A stretch of DNA of 64,000 nt from Thermoplasmata archaeon (GTDB lineage: Archaea > Thermoplasmatota > Thermoplasmata > Lutacidiplasmatales > UBA184), in NCBI GenBank assembly GCA_022750195.1, contig JAKIWE010000001.1:432672-496671 (forward strand). The letters are read 5' to 3'. The notes below the pieces were generated by a model. It did no database searches. It was not told the origin of the DNA and was given only the letters and a program-made list of their open reading frames with translations. This document shows positions 26,766-34,953 of this stretch, piece after piece. Within the stretch, counting starts at the first letter, position 1. Every line of letters starts with the position of its first letter. Both the position numbers and the translations under genes were made by a program.

Positions 26766-27299
26766 ATGGTCCGGGTCTTCCTTCCGAGTCGACATCCCTG
26801 GCAGTGGTTACTCTCTCATTTCACGCCGAGAACTGGTGTCCCCGCAATATTCGGCTGTGCCATCATGGTGTTGGTAACAGCTGCCCTGGCAGGTACGACA
26901 GTCGGCTTCTATCGGGGTCCGTGCGACGGGCACACGGCCTGCCTTTTCATTCCGTACTCAGTGTACACCGCCCGGGAGATCTCAGCAATGCTGGCGCTGG
27001 CGGCTCTACCTCTCATAGTGGCATTGGATCACCGGTCCGCATCACGGGCGATTGGAATTGTAGGCTCATCCGGTGCTGTGCTGGTCGGGTGGGCATCCAT
27101 CTTCCTTTGGGGAGTGAGATTCACCTACGGTGACCGCCTGATATTCGTCAACGCCGATGGCAGCAGCCCGTTCTTGATGTTCTGGCTGCTTGGAATCCTC
27201 GCCGCCGGGGCTGCCATCGCAACCTTTGGCTGCTTGCGTCGTTTCGAGGATTCGCCCCCAAGTACGAAGGCAAACCATCCCTTCCCAACCTCCCCTTGA
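26766..27299 (+). CDS. Cassette gene: four-TM membrane protein
   Basis: 177 aa from the ATG at 26766 (an upstream ATG at 26682 gives an Arg/Ser-rich extension). Four hydrophobic segments: VPAIFGCAIMVLVTAALAG, ISAMLALAALPLIVAL, GIVGSSGAVLVGWASIFLW and PFLMFWLLGILAAGAAIAT. An extracellular loop contains GPCDGHTACLF with two Cys. Sole gene between R2 and R3. Function unknown. Confidence 0.62.
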   Translation: MVRVFLPSRHPWQWLLSHFTPRTGVPAIFGCAIMVLVTAALAGTTVGFYRGPCDGHTACLFIPYSVYTAREISAMLALAALPLIVALDHRSASRAIGIVGSSGAVLVGWASIFLWGVRFTYGDRLIFVNADGSSPFLMFWLLGILAAGAAIATFGCLRRFEDSPPSTKANHPFPTSP

Positions 27300-27392
27300 C
27301 ACGAGCCACCCCTTTCCGGACACGTGGACTGGCACCGTACCGCGGCCCAAGTCGCCGAGTCTGCCGCGCCGCGAGATCGAGCGAGCCCCGGC

Positions 27393-27443
27393 GGCTTGAT
27401 GTGGAGGGCGCGCGTTCGATGACGTGACCGCGATGAGCGCGCC
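27393..27443 (+). repeat. Cassette-array hairpin repeat R3
   Basis: GCTTGATG leader, arm GGCGCGCGTTC (degenerate by one or two bases), GACCGC, bulge GATGA, GCGCGCC. Confidence 0.75.
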
Positions 27444-27520
27444 TACCGGAGCGCACCTCCCAGGGGAGCAGGGGTCAATCTTGGTACTACAGTCGCCCGA
27501 CTAGTCAGGATTCAGAGCCG

Positions 27521-28096
27521 ATGTCTGACGTCTTCGACCTGACTGCGATTGTGAAGCGCTACTCGCGCTGGTTGTGGATCACTCGAGGGGTCATGTTCGT
27601 CCTCGGGTTCATTCTCCCCGTCGACGCGATTTTGGTCGACTACCTTCCGTCCCCCCGGCCTCCCGCCGGATTGGAGATCACGGTGATCCTGCTCGCTCAA
27701 GCCCCGTTCTCCGTTTGCATGGCATTGTTCAAGTCGGGGGCCAGTCCGCAAGGAGTCGAGGTCGACGAGCTCGGTATCTCGTACACCTACCCTTCTGGGA
27801 GAGTGTTGCGATTTCGTTGGGACGATCCCAAACTCAAGATGAGATTCCTGGATGCGCGATTCACGCCAATTTATCAGAACCATCCGGAGAGGGCGCATTA
27901 TGCCGTACTCACGCAGTTCGGGGGTCTGATTCATGCAAACGGACCCGTCACGCCGGCGGCCTTTCAGGTCATCATGGAAGCCGCGGCACGTCGTGGACTG
28001 GAGATCACTCCCCCGGATTGGGACGTGCCCAATCCGGCGCTTCGTACCGTCGTGGTTCGCGCGCGAAGGCCGGGAAGTTCGAGCCCTCCAGCGTGA
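27521..28096 (+). CDS. Cassette gene: two-TM plus PH-like domain protein
   Basis: 191 aa. TM helices at about 20-40 and 52-70. A cytoplasmic domain starts EVDELGISYTYPSGRVLRFR, continues WDDPKLKMRFLD, and ends with a helix around AFQVIMEAAARRGLEI. The same order (VDE/N-x-GI, W-D-D-x-KL, then an A-F-x-x-I helix and GL) is seen in 28497-29114, and less clearly in 33539-34180 and 38775-39359. Membrane-associated PH-like protein of unknown role. Sole gene between R3 and R4. Confidence 0.68.
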   Translation: MSDVFDLTAIVKRYSRWLWITRGVMFVLGFILPVDAILVDYLPSPRPPAGLEITVILLAQAPFSVCMALFKSGASPQGVEVDELGISYTYPSGRVLRFRWDDPKLKMRFLDARFTPIYQNHPERAHYAVLTQFGGLIHANGPVTPAAFQVIMEAAARRGLEITPPDWDVPNPALRTVVVRARRPGSSSPPA

Positions 28097-28119
28097 AAGG
28101 CAAGCCGTGTCCGTGCGTT

Positions 28120-28169
28120 CCCTTCATGAACGGCGCGCGCGGTCGAGGGTGGACCGCGATGAGCGCGCC
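28120..28169 (+). repeat. Cassette-array hairpin repeat R4
   Basis: CCTTCATGAAC leader, left arm GGCGCGCGCGGTC, loop GAGGGTG, right arm GACCGC, bulge GATGA, GCGCGCC; a 13-bp stem if the bulge is excluded. About 20 bp further lies GGTTAACCTAA, similar to the tails of R5, R11 and R16. Confidence 0.88.
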
Positions 28170-28244
28170 GATCCCGTCTCGGCCCGTAGTAGGTTAACCT
28201 AAGTCGCGACGCCCATCTCGTGTGGACAGGACTTGGAGTCCGCC

Positions 28245-28574
28245 GTGAGGCAAACCAACCCGCACTGCGGCATCGCCTTCGCCCAAGCCTACACCGCCAA
28301 CCGTCGGCCGGGACCGTTCGGGGGGATCAAGGCGCCGTGCAGCGGAGAGTTAGTGGCGACGAGCGTGAGGGGCGCGTACATCGAAGGTTCGATCGCCACC
28401 TTCACGCTGTGCGCGGGCCACGCAGCCGAGATGGCCAAGACAGGCCGAATCACCCCGTGCACCTCTGCGAATCGGCCAAGAGCAGGCAACCAGCGCTCAG
28501 TGACTTTGGCGGCTTTCTACGATCCATTTGACATGCGGGGAGCCACTAGGAGGTCGCGGCACTTCCTCCTGTGA
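28245..28574 (+). CDS. Cassette gene: small Cys/His protein
   Basis: 109 aa from the GTG at 28245 (VRQTNPHCGIAFAQAY). Cys at four places, including APCSGEL and TLCAGHA, suggests a metal site. A paralogue of 71 aa lies at 40654-40869 and matches over the first 70 residues. Beyond that this copy has an extra 40-residue tail, which overlaps the convergent gene by 78 bp and may be a read-through created by loss of the original stop. Function unknown. Confidence 0.6.
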   Translation: MRQTNPHCGIAFAQAYTANRRPGPFGGIKAPCSGELVATSVRGAYIEGSIATFTLCAGHAAEMAKTGRITPCTSANRPRAGNQRSVTLAAFYDPFDMRGATRRSRHFLL

Positions 28575-29114
28575 GATACTGAGTCCCATGCTGGCAGCTA
28601 CACCTAGAATCGCGTCGAAGGCCTCCCTTGTGAGGGGCGCGATCGGAGGAGTCGGGTCGGCCCACGTAATCGAGGGGTCTTCTGGATCCTTTGAGCCCGA
28701 CATAGATCCGTAATCGGCAATCATGATGCGCAACTTCGCGTCGTCCCACCGCACGAGTCTCTCACGCGGCCCTGGAAGGGTGAAATGAATCCCTTCGTTG
28801 TCGACCCTCACACTCTCGGGTGGCCCTTGACTGAGGACCCTCGTAATGTAAAGGAAGGTGCTCCCTATCGAAAGCGTCAGCACGAGTAGGACGAATCCGT
28901 ACCAAGCGGCGGACCCCCCGTCGCCGTGCCAAATGTGAGGGAGGGTGAAGACTAGAACGATAGCAGCCAAGAGGAACATCAGAAGAGTGGTTGCCAGAGT
29001 GACCCAAGCTAAACGATGTAGCATCAGTTGTCGCCTCTTCGACACATACCTCAGATCGTAGACCACGGTCCCGGCCCTTAACGTGGTCTTGCCGTCGGCC
29101 GTTTCCTCGATCAT
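28497..29114 (-). CDS. Cassette gene: two-TM plus PH-like domain protein
   Basis: 205 aa from the ATG at 29114, chosen because the upstream frame is Pro/Arg-rich. TM helices LAWVTLATTLLMFLLAAIVL and WYGFVLLVLTLSIGSTFLYI are followed by the PH-like part (VDNEGIHFTLPGPRERLVR, WDDAKLRIMIAD, LTREAFDAILGVAASMGLSI). Closest relative in the window is 27521-28096. The unit between R4 and R5 holds three genes, so a repeat may have been lost here. Confidence 0.7.
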   Translation of the reverse strand: MIEETADGKTTLRAGTVVYDLRYVSKRRQLMLHRLAWVTLATTLLMFLLAAIVLVFTLPHIWHGDGGSAAWYGFVLLVLTLSIGSTFLYITRVLSQGPPESVRVDNEGIHFTLPGPRERLVRWDDAKLRIMIADYGSMSGSKDPEDPSITWADPTPPIAPLTREAFDAILGVAASMGLSISQEEVPRPPSGSPHVKWIVESRQSH

Positions 29115-29242
29115 CCCAAGACCTTGTACGTATCGTCGGCCATTATCCCAGAGTCCATTACCAGGGTGACACGCCCGGAGAAGATGGGCCTTGCGAATCC
29201 GTCCCTTTATCCACCGCAATCGTCTCCTCGGCTGAGGCGGCT

Positions 29243-29494
29243 GTGGAGACTCGGGAGTACTCGATTCGGGGCGATCCGGAGCAGATGTTCCGGGCCCTCG
29301 TCGCTGGCCTACCCTCGGCCGCGACGGTGACTGGGAACTCCTCCCGAGGTGCGATAGACGCTGTGGGGACCCGGCTTGTCGACTTCTTTCGCACTGGCAA
29401 TCAGCTGACGGTGACCGTCCGGCGTGGAATCTTCCTCTACACCGAGGCTGCGATTTGGCAGAAGATCGAGTCGGCCCTTCGGCCATATCTCTGA
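29243..29494 (+). CDS. Cassette gene: small alpha/beta protein, 83 aa
   Basis: Starts at the GTG at 29243. The sequence (METREYSIRGDPEQMFRALV, then strands ATVTGNSSRGAIDAVG and LTVTVRRGIFLYTE) reads as a compact soluble protein. No motif recognised. The stop lies about 50 bp before R5. Confidence 0.5.
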   Translation: METREYSIRGDPEQMFRALVAGLPSAATVTGNSSRGAIDAVGTRLVDFFRTGNQLTVTVRRGIFLYTEAAIWQKIESALRPYL

Positions 29495-29542
29495 TTCCCG
29501 ATAGGGACGGAATCCCCGACTTAGTGTCCGTGGTTCTGACGC

Positions 29543-29591
29543 GACCTTCATGAACGGCGCGCGCGGTCGAGGGTGGAGCGCGAGGAGCGAG
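29543..29591 (+). repeat. Cassette-array hairpin repeat R5
   Basis: GACCTTCATGAAC leader, arm GGCGCGCGCGGTC, loop, GAGCGC in place of GACCGC, bulge GAGGA, then GCGAGTAAGCCTAATC in place of the usual GCGCGC. The same altered right end occurs at R11 before the second copy of the VOC cassette. Confidence 0.8.
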
Positions 29592-29627
29592 TAAGCCTAA
29601 TCATGTGGGAGATGGCGGAAGCAAACC

Positions 29628-30071
29628 ATGGCTGCGAAGTTCCAAGTTGTAATCGACTGCACGGACCCTGCCCGCATGTGTCAGTTCTGGACGAGGGCGC
29701 TCGGATACGAGATCGCCCCCCCGCCCCAGGGGTTTGAGAGCTGGGACGACTACTACCGAGACGTGGGAGTACCCGAGGGCGAACTGGGGTCCGGGCCTGA
29801 CCGCCTGGTGGATCCTTCCGGGGCGGGACCACCGATCTGGTTTCAGGTAGTGGAGGAGACCAAGACAACCAAGAATCGGTTTCATTTCGACCTCGGAGTG
29901 AGTGGGGGCCGAAGTGTGCCCCTTGAGACCCGCAAGCAACGCGTGGAGGTCGAAGCGGACCGGCTGTCCCGCGTAGGCGCGACCCGAATTCAGGCACTTT
30001 TTGAGACGGGTATCGACCACTACGCCGTAGCGATGCTGGATCCCGAAGGAAATGAGTTCGACATCAACTGA
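29628..30071 (+). CDS. VOC/glyoxalase-like protein (cassette copy 1)
   Basis: 147 aa. Glyoxalase-6-like fold: FQVVIDCTDPARMCQFWTRA at the N-terminus, the PPIWFQVVEETKTTKNRFHF strand pair with His as a possible metal ligand, HYAVAMLDPEGNEFDIN at the C-terminus with the LDPEGNEF signature. Cytosolic, probable metal-dependent VOC enzyme or binding protein; substrate unknown. A copy with one residue changed (Thr12 to Lys) lies at 34355-34798. Sole gene between R5 and R6. Confidence 0.88.
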   Translation: MAAKFQVVIDCTDPARMCQFWTRALGYEIAPPPQGFESWDDYYRDVGVPEGELGSGPDRLVDPSGAGPPIWFQVVEETKTTKNRFHFDLGVSGGRSVPLETRKQRVEVEADRLSRVGATRIQALFETGIDHYAVAMLDPEGNEFDIN

Positions 30072-30087
30072 TTCCGCGAAATCGCGG

Positions 30088-30137
30088 CCCGATTGAGCGA
30101 CGCGCGCGGTCGATGTGGACCGCGAGGAGCGCGCGGG
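30088..30137 (+). repeat. Cassette-array hairpin repeat R6
   Basis: CCCGATTGAGCGAC leader, arm GCGCGCGGTC, loop GATGTG, GACCGC, bulge GAGGA, GCGCGC. The leader is shared with R12 and differs from the CCTTSATGA leader of most other copies. Confidence 0.85.
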
Positions 30138-30164
30138 CGGAGGCAACGTTCTGTGATCCAGTCG

Positions 30165-31220
30165 TTATGTCAGCTTCCACGTCATCAGTCCGTGGTACAG
30201 TTTCGGCACCACCATGATCGCGTAGCCATTGGCGCCATCGTACACGATGGGCCCGTTTCCGTAAGGGTTGTCAGGCGGGGAATGCACCGGGGTAACGTTC
30301 GTCCACGTCCCGCTGCAGTACGTCCAAGTATCATTCACGGTGCCGTACCTGGACACCGGCTGAATAATACCCCCGAAGAGAACGACGCACCCCAACTTTG
30401 GATCGAAGGTGGCGGCAGGGTAAGAACGCGCTGAAGGTGAGGGTGAGCTCGTAATGTTCGTCCAATTCCCGCCGGCGAACTTCCACGTGTCGTTCAACAG
30501 ACCGCTGCCGCCGGGCGGAAACCCACCGAACAGCAGTACGTAGCGATCCGTTGCATCATAGGACATGGCGGCACCGGTCCGGTTGCTCGGGGTTGTCGCA
30601 GTGTTCAGCTCCCGCCACGCACCCGCACGGAAAGCCCACGTTCCGCCAACTGGCCCCGAGCCACCGAAAAGCAGGACGTAGTCGTCCTTGGCGTCATAGG
30701 TCATGCTCCCCCAAGTTCGAGGGAGCGGGGCGATGGCCTTCGTGATGTTTGTCCACCCTCCCGCGTGGAACTTCCACGTCTCGTTCAGCTCGCAGGGAGA
30801 GAGGGTGTGGTCACACCCTCCAAACAGGACCACGTATCCATCGCGCGCGTCGTAGGCCATGCTGGCCCCAGACCGAGCGCCGGGAGCCACGGTCAGGTTG
30901 AGGCGACTCCACTCGCCTGAGTTGTAGACCCAAGTCTGAGTGGCGTACGGGAAGCCGCAACAGAAGGGAGTCTCCCCGTAGAGCAGGACGTAGCCATCGG
31001 CCCTGTCATAGGCCATGACTGGATCCCACAGATTCGGATGGGAATCGCCGATAGGAATCTTTGACCAGCTGACTAGGGTTGTTACCGACGGCGCATTGGA
31101 GGCGCGGAGACTAGCCTGACTCGCGGAGGCCCCGCCCGGGGAAATCGAGGGGATGGCAATTAGCCCGATGGTAGCCACGACCACTGTTAGCGCCGTTAGC
31201 CGATACGTATGGGAGCGCAT
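30165..31220 (-). CDS. Cassette gene: secreted Kelch-type propeller protein
   Basis: 351 aa. Signal peptide at about residues 8-30. Then five or six Kelch repeats, each with a YVLLFGG-type strand and a downstream DTW or ETW (VMAYDRADGYVLLYGE, MAYDARDGYVVLFGG, MTYDAKDDYVLLFGG, MSYDATDRYVLLFGG, FDPKLGCVVLFGG). No C-terminal anchor. Probably an extracellular binding protein. Paralogue at 37513-38583. Sole gene between R6 and R7, on the strand opposite to the repeats. Confidence 0.88.
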   Translation of the reverse strand: MRSHTYRLTALTVVVATIGLIAIPSISPGGASASQASLRASNAPSVTTLVSWSKIPIGDSHPNLWDPVMAYDRADGYVLLYGETPFCCGFPYATQTWVYNSGEWSRLNLTVAPGARSGASMAYDARDGYVVLFGGCDHTLSPCELNETWKFHAGGWTNITKAIAPLPRTWGSMTYDAKDDYVLLFGGSGPVGGTWAFRAGAWRELNTATTPSNRTGAAMSYDATDRYVLLFGGFPPGGSGLLNDTWKFAGGNWTNITSSPSPSARSYPAATFDPKLGCVVLFGGIIQPVSRYGTVNDTWTYCSGTWTNVTPVHSPPDNPYGNGPIVYDGANGYAIMVVPKLYHGLMTWKLT

Positions 31221-31307
31221 GGCGATTCGAGCGGTGGTGGGACAGGTCTCTTCGCGGATAAGCCCGAGGTTCCGCGTCCACGCAAGATTTGCACCGTGGA
31301 CCGCGCG

Positions 31308-31358
31308 GGCCTCATGAACGGCGCACGCGGTCGAGGGCGGACCGCGAGGAGCGCGCGG
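31308..31358 (+). repeat. Cassette-array hairpin repeat R7
   Basis: GCCTCATGAAC leader, arm GGCGCACGCGGTC (one change), loop GAGGGCG, GACCGC, bulge GAGGA, GCGCGC. Confidence 0.85.
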
Positions 31359-31393
31359 GTCGAGTAGCCGGTCGTCCGCGGCAGCTTCGTTCC

Positions 31394-31891
31394 CTATGAG
31401 GCTCGGTCGGCGCGGAGGCCGACACTTGTCAGTATCGCGGGCGAGAGGTGCCAGTCAGGGCACGACGGGCTTTCGAGAATCGCGCGAGCTTGGGCGCGGG
31501 TCAGGACGAACGGATTGGCCGGCTCCTGGTCGCCCTCCTTGGATCTGAAGACGATGCTCCCGAGCGAATAGGGCTGCCGGGGTGGCTGAACGTTTTTCCA
31601 AGGGACTCTTACCTCATTCCGCAGGAAGGTCCCGATCCTAAGTCCCTCGTTTGAAACCTCGATCCAACGAGTGAAAGCCCAGAATATCCCAACGAGGAGA
31701 GCGATGGCAAGTACCGGTATCAGGACCAGGTCGACGTCCAGGGTGATCCACGTTGGCCTGTGAACGCTAACGCCCTCGAGGTAGGTGACTGGAACGACGA
31801 CGAAGACCAGGAATGCCCATGCGACGGCGATCTTTCTCCAGACCTTGCCAGAGACCCGGGTCGTGGCTGCCCTACCCCGGACGGGTGGCAT
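31394..31891 (-). CDS. Cassette gene: two-TM protein with short PH-like tail
   Basis: 165 aa. TM helices around VAWAFLVFVVVPVTYLEGV and LVLIPVLAIALLVGIFWAF, then WIEVSNEGLRIGTFLRNEVR, VPWKNVQPP and a C-terminal helical part. Layout as in the other two-TM/PH-like cassette proteins. Sole gene between R7 and R8; about 36 bp separates it from each repeat. Confidence 0.65.
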   Translation of the reverse strand: MPPVRGRAATTRVSGKVWRKIAVAWAFLVFVVVPVTYLEGVSVHRPTWITLDVDLVLIPVLAIALLVGIFWAFTRWIEVSNEGLRIGTFLRNEVRVPWKNVQPPRQPYSLGSIVFRSKEGDQEPANPFVLTRAQARAILESPSCPDWHLSPAILTSVGLRADRAS

Positions 31892-31927
31892 GTTGACGCA
31901 TCGAAACGCCTACATTTAGCGCCGCGC

Positions 31928-31977
31928 GACCTTGATGAGCGGCGCGCGCGGTCGATGGCGACCGCGATGAGCGCGGG
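31928..31977 (+). repeat. Cassette-array hairpin repeat R8
   Basis: GACCTTGATGAGC leader, arm GGCGCGCGCGGTC, loop GATGGC, right arm GACCGC, bulge GATGA, GCGCG. One of the best conserved copies. Confidence 0.88.
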
Positions 31978-32061
31978 CTAAGAGCCCCTATGCAGATGAG
32001 CAGGCCTCTGGGGCGGCGCCATGGGCCCGCAGCCCGTCTCTAGGAGGTCTCGGGGGGCGAT

Positions 32062-32502
32062 CTAGTTTCGAACGAACGTCTGCGTGGCGGAGTCGAAGTG
32101 CCATGGGATCGTCGTTCCCGAGGCTGCGCAAACTCCCTGCATCATGAGCTCCGCGGTCGATGTCTCCGAGGTCATGTTGACCAGCGTTGAGCCTGCTGGC
32201 GCCACGGCGAGGGTGCCGGGAGATCCCCACCCTACTGATTCTGCTGCGTAGGTTGAGTTGTTGTAGGTCGCCCAGTAATAGCCGGGACCGCTAACCCAGA
32301 CTTGGGTCGGGGCCGATCCTGATGCGTTGTTCCAAGTCGTCTCCCAGGTTCCACCGCCGACGTGGCTGCAGTTCGATTTAGAGGCAACGGAATGTCCAGC
32401 GGACCAGGGCGTCAAAAGTCCGCCACCGATGAGGAGGCCCGCCACAACCAGTACCGACGCGATCGTGACGGTCGCGGAGAGGACCCAAGTTTTGCGCTTC
32501 AC
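32062..32502 (-). CDS. Cassette gene: small secreted protein
   Basis: 146 aa. N-terminal anchor or signal VLSATVTIASVLVVAGLLIG, then a Trp/Ser/Thr-rich extracellular domain with N-sequons (NCSH, NASG, NNST) and two Cys that could form a disulphide (SNCSHV and GVCAASG). Function unknown. Sole gene between R8 and R9. Confidence 0.65.
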   Translation of the reverse strand: MKRKTWVLSATVTIASVLVVAGLLIGGGLLTPWSAGHSVASKSNCSHVGGGTWETTWNNASGSAPTQVWVSGPGYYWATYNNSTYAAESVGWGSPGTLAVAPAGSTLVNMTSETSTAELMMQGVCAASGTTIPWHFDSATQTFVRN

Positions 32503-32592
32503 GGCCTACCCTTGGGCATAGCCACCGCAGTCTATTGCCCCTTCGCACTACCCAGCCGGTTCGGTCGACAGCCTGGAATGCTCGCCGAGGGC

Positions 32593-32644
32593 GACCTTGA
32601 TGCAGCGCGCACGGTCGATGACGGGACCGCGATGAGCGCGCGCG
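32593..32644 (+). repeat. Cassette-array hairpin repeat R9
   Basis: GACCTTGATGCA leader, arm GCGCGCACGGTC, loop, GACCGC, bulge GATGA, GCGCGC. Confidence 0.85.
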
Positions 32645-32804
32645 GCACGGTCTTTGGGCAAGTCCACGTGCCGACCATAGCGGGTACGGGACGGACGGGA
32701 ACCCTACTCCTCCCTTGGCCGTGTCGTGCCGCCCCACTTCATCTGCTTACGTCTGCTGGCTGGAAACGGGACGTTTAAGACGGAAACGGCCTGCTCGAGG
32801 GCCG

Positions 32805-33356
32805 ATGGCGGATTCCGTCGCTTGGGCTAGTCTGATTATCAGTGCGTTCTCGGCGGTTGGCGTCCTATATCTGATTTGGCAGCGCCTCTACGAGGCGATT
32901 CCATGGCTCTCGTACAAGTTCGTCCATGAGGCCCTCAATTCGCATCGGTTCGGGCTTGCCGGCGCATTGGCAGAGACCATGCAACTCAACCTCCTGTACA
33001 ACTTCACCGTGTGGAATCGAACATCGCAAACTCAGCGCCTCCAATGCTCGCTCTTAGTTCCCACCATTCGACGAGAGAACGAGTTCGCATGGTCATCGTT
33101 GATTGACGAGCGAATGTCCGACAGGACCACTTCTCAGCCCGTAGATCGCTATGGATTCGACATAAGGCCGGGGGAGGGTCGAAAGCTGCTGATTCAGGGG
33201 GGCTTGCGCGAGCGAGACAGCAACGCGGAGGTTCTGGAATTCAGCATCGCGGATAGCAGGCTGGGCTGGCGACACTGGACGAAGCATAGGGATCTTGAGA
33301 TACCTCGGCTCCCGCCGCCTCAGCAGGTTGTTCCTGAGGAAGTCAGCTCTGCGTGA
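32805..33356 (+). CDS. Cassette gene: membrane-tethered soluble protein
   Basis: 183 aa. N-terminal TM helix (VAWASLIISAFSAVGVLYLI) is followed by a beta-rich cytoplasmic domain (LQLNLLYNFTVWN-like strands, FDIRPGEGRKLLIQGGLRER, LEFSIADSRLGWRHW). An immunoglobulin-like or effector-associated fold is possible but not demonstrated. Sole gene between R9 and R10. Confidence 0.62.
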   Translation: MADSVAWASLIISAFSAVGVLYLIWQRLYEAIPWLSYKFVHEALNSHRFGLAGALAETMQLNLLYNFTVWNRTSQTQRLQCSLLVPTIRRENEFAWSSLIDERMSDRTTSQPVDRYGFDIRPGEGRKLLIQGGLRERDSNAEVLEFSIADSRLGWRHWTKHRDLEIPRLPPPQQVVPEEVSSA

Positions 33357-33417
33357 GTGTTACCCCGAGCCGAGGCCAAGGGACGGGTTTCCCGAGTTCG
33401 ACTCCGCAAGAGCGTCC

Positions 33418-33470
33418 CGACGTTGATGGTCGACGCGCGCGGTCGATTACTTGACCGCGATGAGCGCGCG
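33418..33470 (+). repeat. Cassette-array hairpin repeat R10
   Basis: CCGACGTTGATGG leader, arm GCGCGCGGTC, loop GATTACTT, GACCGC, bulge GATGA, GCGCGC. The longest loop of the set. Confidence 0.85.
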
Positions 33471-33538
33471 TGGCCGCGGTGAGGGGAGATGGCCCTTTTG
33501 TGGCGGGCATTTGGTGCGCTTCGAGGCTGTGCCTCGAC

Positions 33539-34180
33539 CTACGGCGGCCCTCGATACGAGTTCCAACTCTTCTGGTGTGGAGATCCAAGGGCACCTTTGA
33601 CGAGGTAGACCTCAGTTCGCCCAGGTATGGGCGTTGCCCCGAGGTTCCGCCCGTCCTTACGTGCTAACAAACCGCGCTGCTCCGCCGTACGATACACGGT
33701 CCGATAGGCATCTTCGGTCAGGGCAGACATACGACCGTCCGCTTGGATGAAGAAAGGAGTGGATGTGAGTCGTATTCTGTTCTCAACGGATCCGAAATCG
33801 AGGAGCTGAAACGCCAGGGCCGAATCCGTCCAAACATGCGAGTTCGCTTGGGTTCCAGGGTATTGAAGTACGAACCCCGTAGGGTTCGTGCGAAGCCACT
33901 CAGCCCCTCTTGCCCGTCCGCGAATTCCTTGTCCGACCCAGACGAGTATCAGCCCCCCCCACGGGACCATAATCAGGGCCCCGATCAATCGAATGGTCGA
34001 GGGGTGTCCAGAGGCCACCGAAAGCAGCTCCCACGCTGTGAATAGTACCATGAGGGCTCCGAGGAACCCAGCGAGCGCAAAACCTACCCGACGTTTTCCT
34101 CGCTTAATGCGGTCGAGGGATTGGTTTTCTTCTCTCAGGTCGAACTCTTGGGCGATCGACTCGTCAAGCGTGCTGCCCAT
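33539..34180 (-). CDS. Cassette gene: two-TM plus PH-like domain protein
   Basis: 213 aa. A charged N-terminus (REENQSLDRIKRGKRR) precedes two TM helices (ALAGFLGALMVLFTAWELL and LIGALIMVPWGGLILVWVG). A beta domain follows with FVLQYPG, VWTDSALAFQLLDFG, and a helix ALTEDAYRTVYRTAEQRGLL. The order of elements matches 27521-28096 and 28497-29114. Sole gene between R10 and R11. Confidence 0.65.
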   Translation of the reverse strand: MGSTLDESIAQEFDLREENQSLDRIKRGKRRVGFALAGFLGALMVLFTAWELLSVASGHPSTIRLIGALIMVPWGGLILVWVGQGIRGRARGAEWLRTNPTGFVLQYPGTQANSHVWTDSALAFQLLDFGSVENRIRLTSTPFFIQADGRMSALTEDAYRTVYRTAEQRGLLARKDGRNLGATPIPGRTEVYLVKGALGSPHQKSWNSYRGPP

Positions 34181-34274
34181 GCGGATACGGCGAGTCTAAT
34201 CCCCTAGAATACGGCGATGAATCGGATGCCTGACTCCTCTCAGATGGGAGTCACCGACCCCCAGGGCCCCGGGC

Positions 34275-34320
34275 GCTCTTCAACGGCGCGCAGTCGATGA
34301 CGGGACCGCGATGAGCGAGT
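34275..34320 (+). repeat. Cassette-array hairpin repeat R11
   Basis: CTTCAACGGCGCGCAGTC shortened left arm, loop, GACCGC, bulge GATGA, then GCGAGTTAGCCTAATC. The right end matches that of R5, which precedes the other VOC cassette. Confidence 0.78.
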
Positions 34321-34354
34321 TAGCCTAATCACTGGGGGATGGCGGAAGCAAACC

Positions 34355-34798
34355 ATGGCTGCGAAGTTCCAAGTTGTAATCGACTGCAAGGACCCTGCCC
34401 GCATGTGTCAGTTCTGGACGAGGGCGCTCGGATACGAGATCGCCCCCCCGCCCCAGGGGTTTGAGAGCTGGGACGACTACTACCGAGACGTGGGAGTACC
34501 CGAGGGCGAACTGGGGTCCGGGCCTGACCGCCTGGTGGATCCTTCCGGGGCGGGACCACCGATCTGGTTTCAGGTAGTGGAGGAGACCAAGACAACCAAG
34601 AATCGGTTTCATTTCGACCTCGGAGTGAGTGGGGGCCGAAGTGTGCCCCTTGAGACCCGCAAGCAACGCGTGGAGGTCGAAGCGGACCGGCTGTCCCGCG
34701 TAGGCGCGACCCGAATTCAGGCACTTTTTGAGACGGGTATCGACCACTACGCCGTAGCGATGCTGGATCCCGAAGGAAATGAGTTCGACATCAACTGA
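34355..34798 (+). CDS. VOC/glyoxalase-like protein (cassette copy 2)
   Basis: 147 aa, differing from 29628-30071 at a single residue (Lys12 for Thr). The near-identity includes the 5' flank from the tail of R11 and the complete 3' flank into R12. Same fold and same uncertainty of substrate. The second copy lies 4.7 kb downstream, so duplication must be recent. Confidence 0.88.
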   Translation: MAAKFQVVIDCKDPARMCQFWTRALGYEIAPPPQGFESWDDYYRDVGVPEGELGSGPDRLVDPSGAGPPIWFQVVEETKTTKNRFHFDLGVSGGRSVPLETRKQRVEVEADRLSRVGATRIQALFETGIDHYAVAMLDPEGNEFDIN

Positions 34799-34814
34799 TT
34801 CCGCGAAATCGCGG

Positions 34815-34863
34815 CCCGATTGAGCGACGCGCGCGGTCGAGGGCGGACCGCGAGGGGCGCGCA
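34815..34863 (+). repeat. Cassette-array hairpin repeat R12
   Basis: CCCGATTGAGCGAC leader identical to R6, arm GCGCGCGGTC, loop GAGGGCG (differs from R6), GACCGC, bulge GAGGG, GCGCGC. Last copy of element A. Confidence 0.85.
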
Positions 34864-34953
34864 CCAATGTATGAGAGGCTGGCGTAGACCTTCGCGAGTT
34901 CCCCATCATGGGGCTCTTACCGTCCTGACTCCGGAACCGGCCGTCGAATCAGA

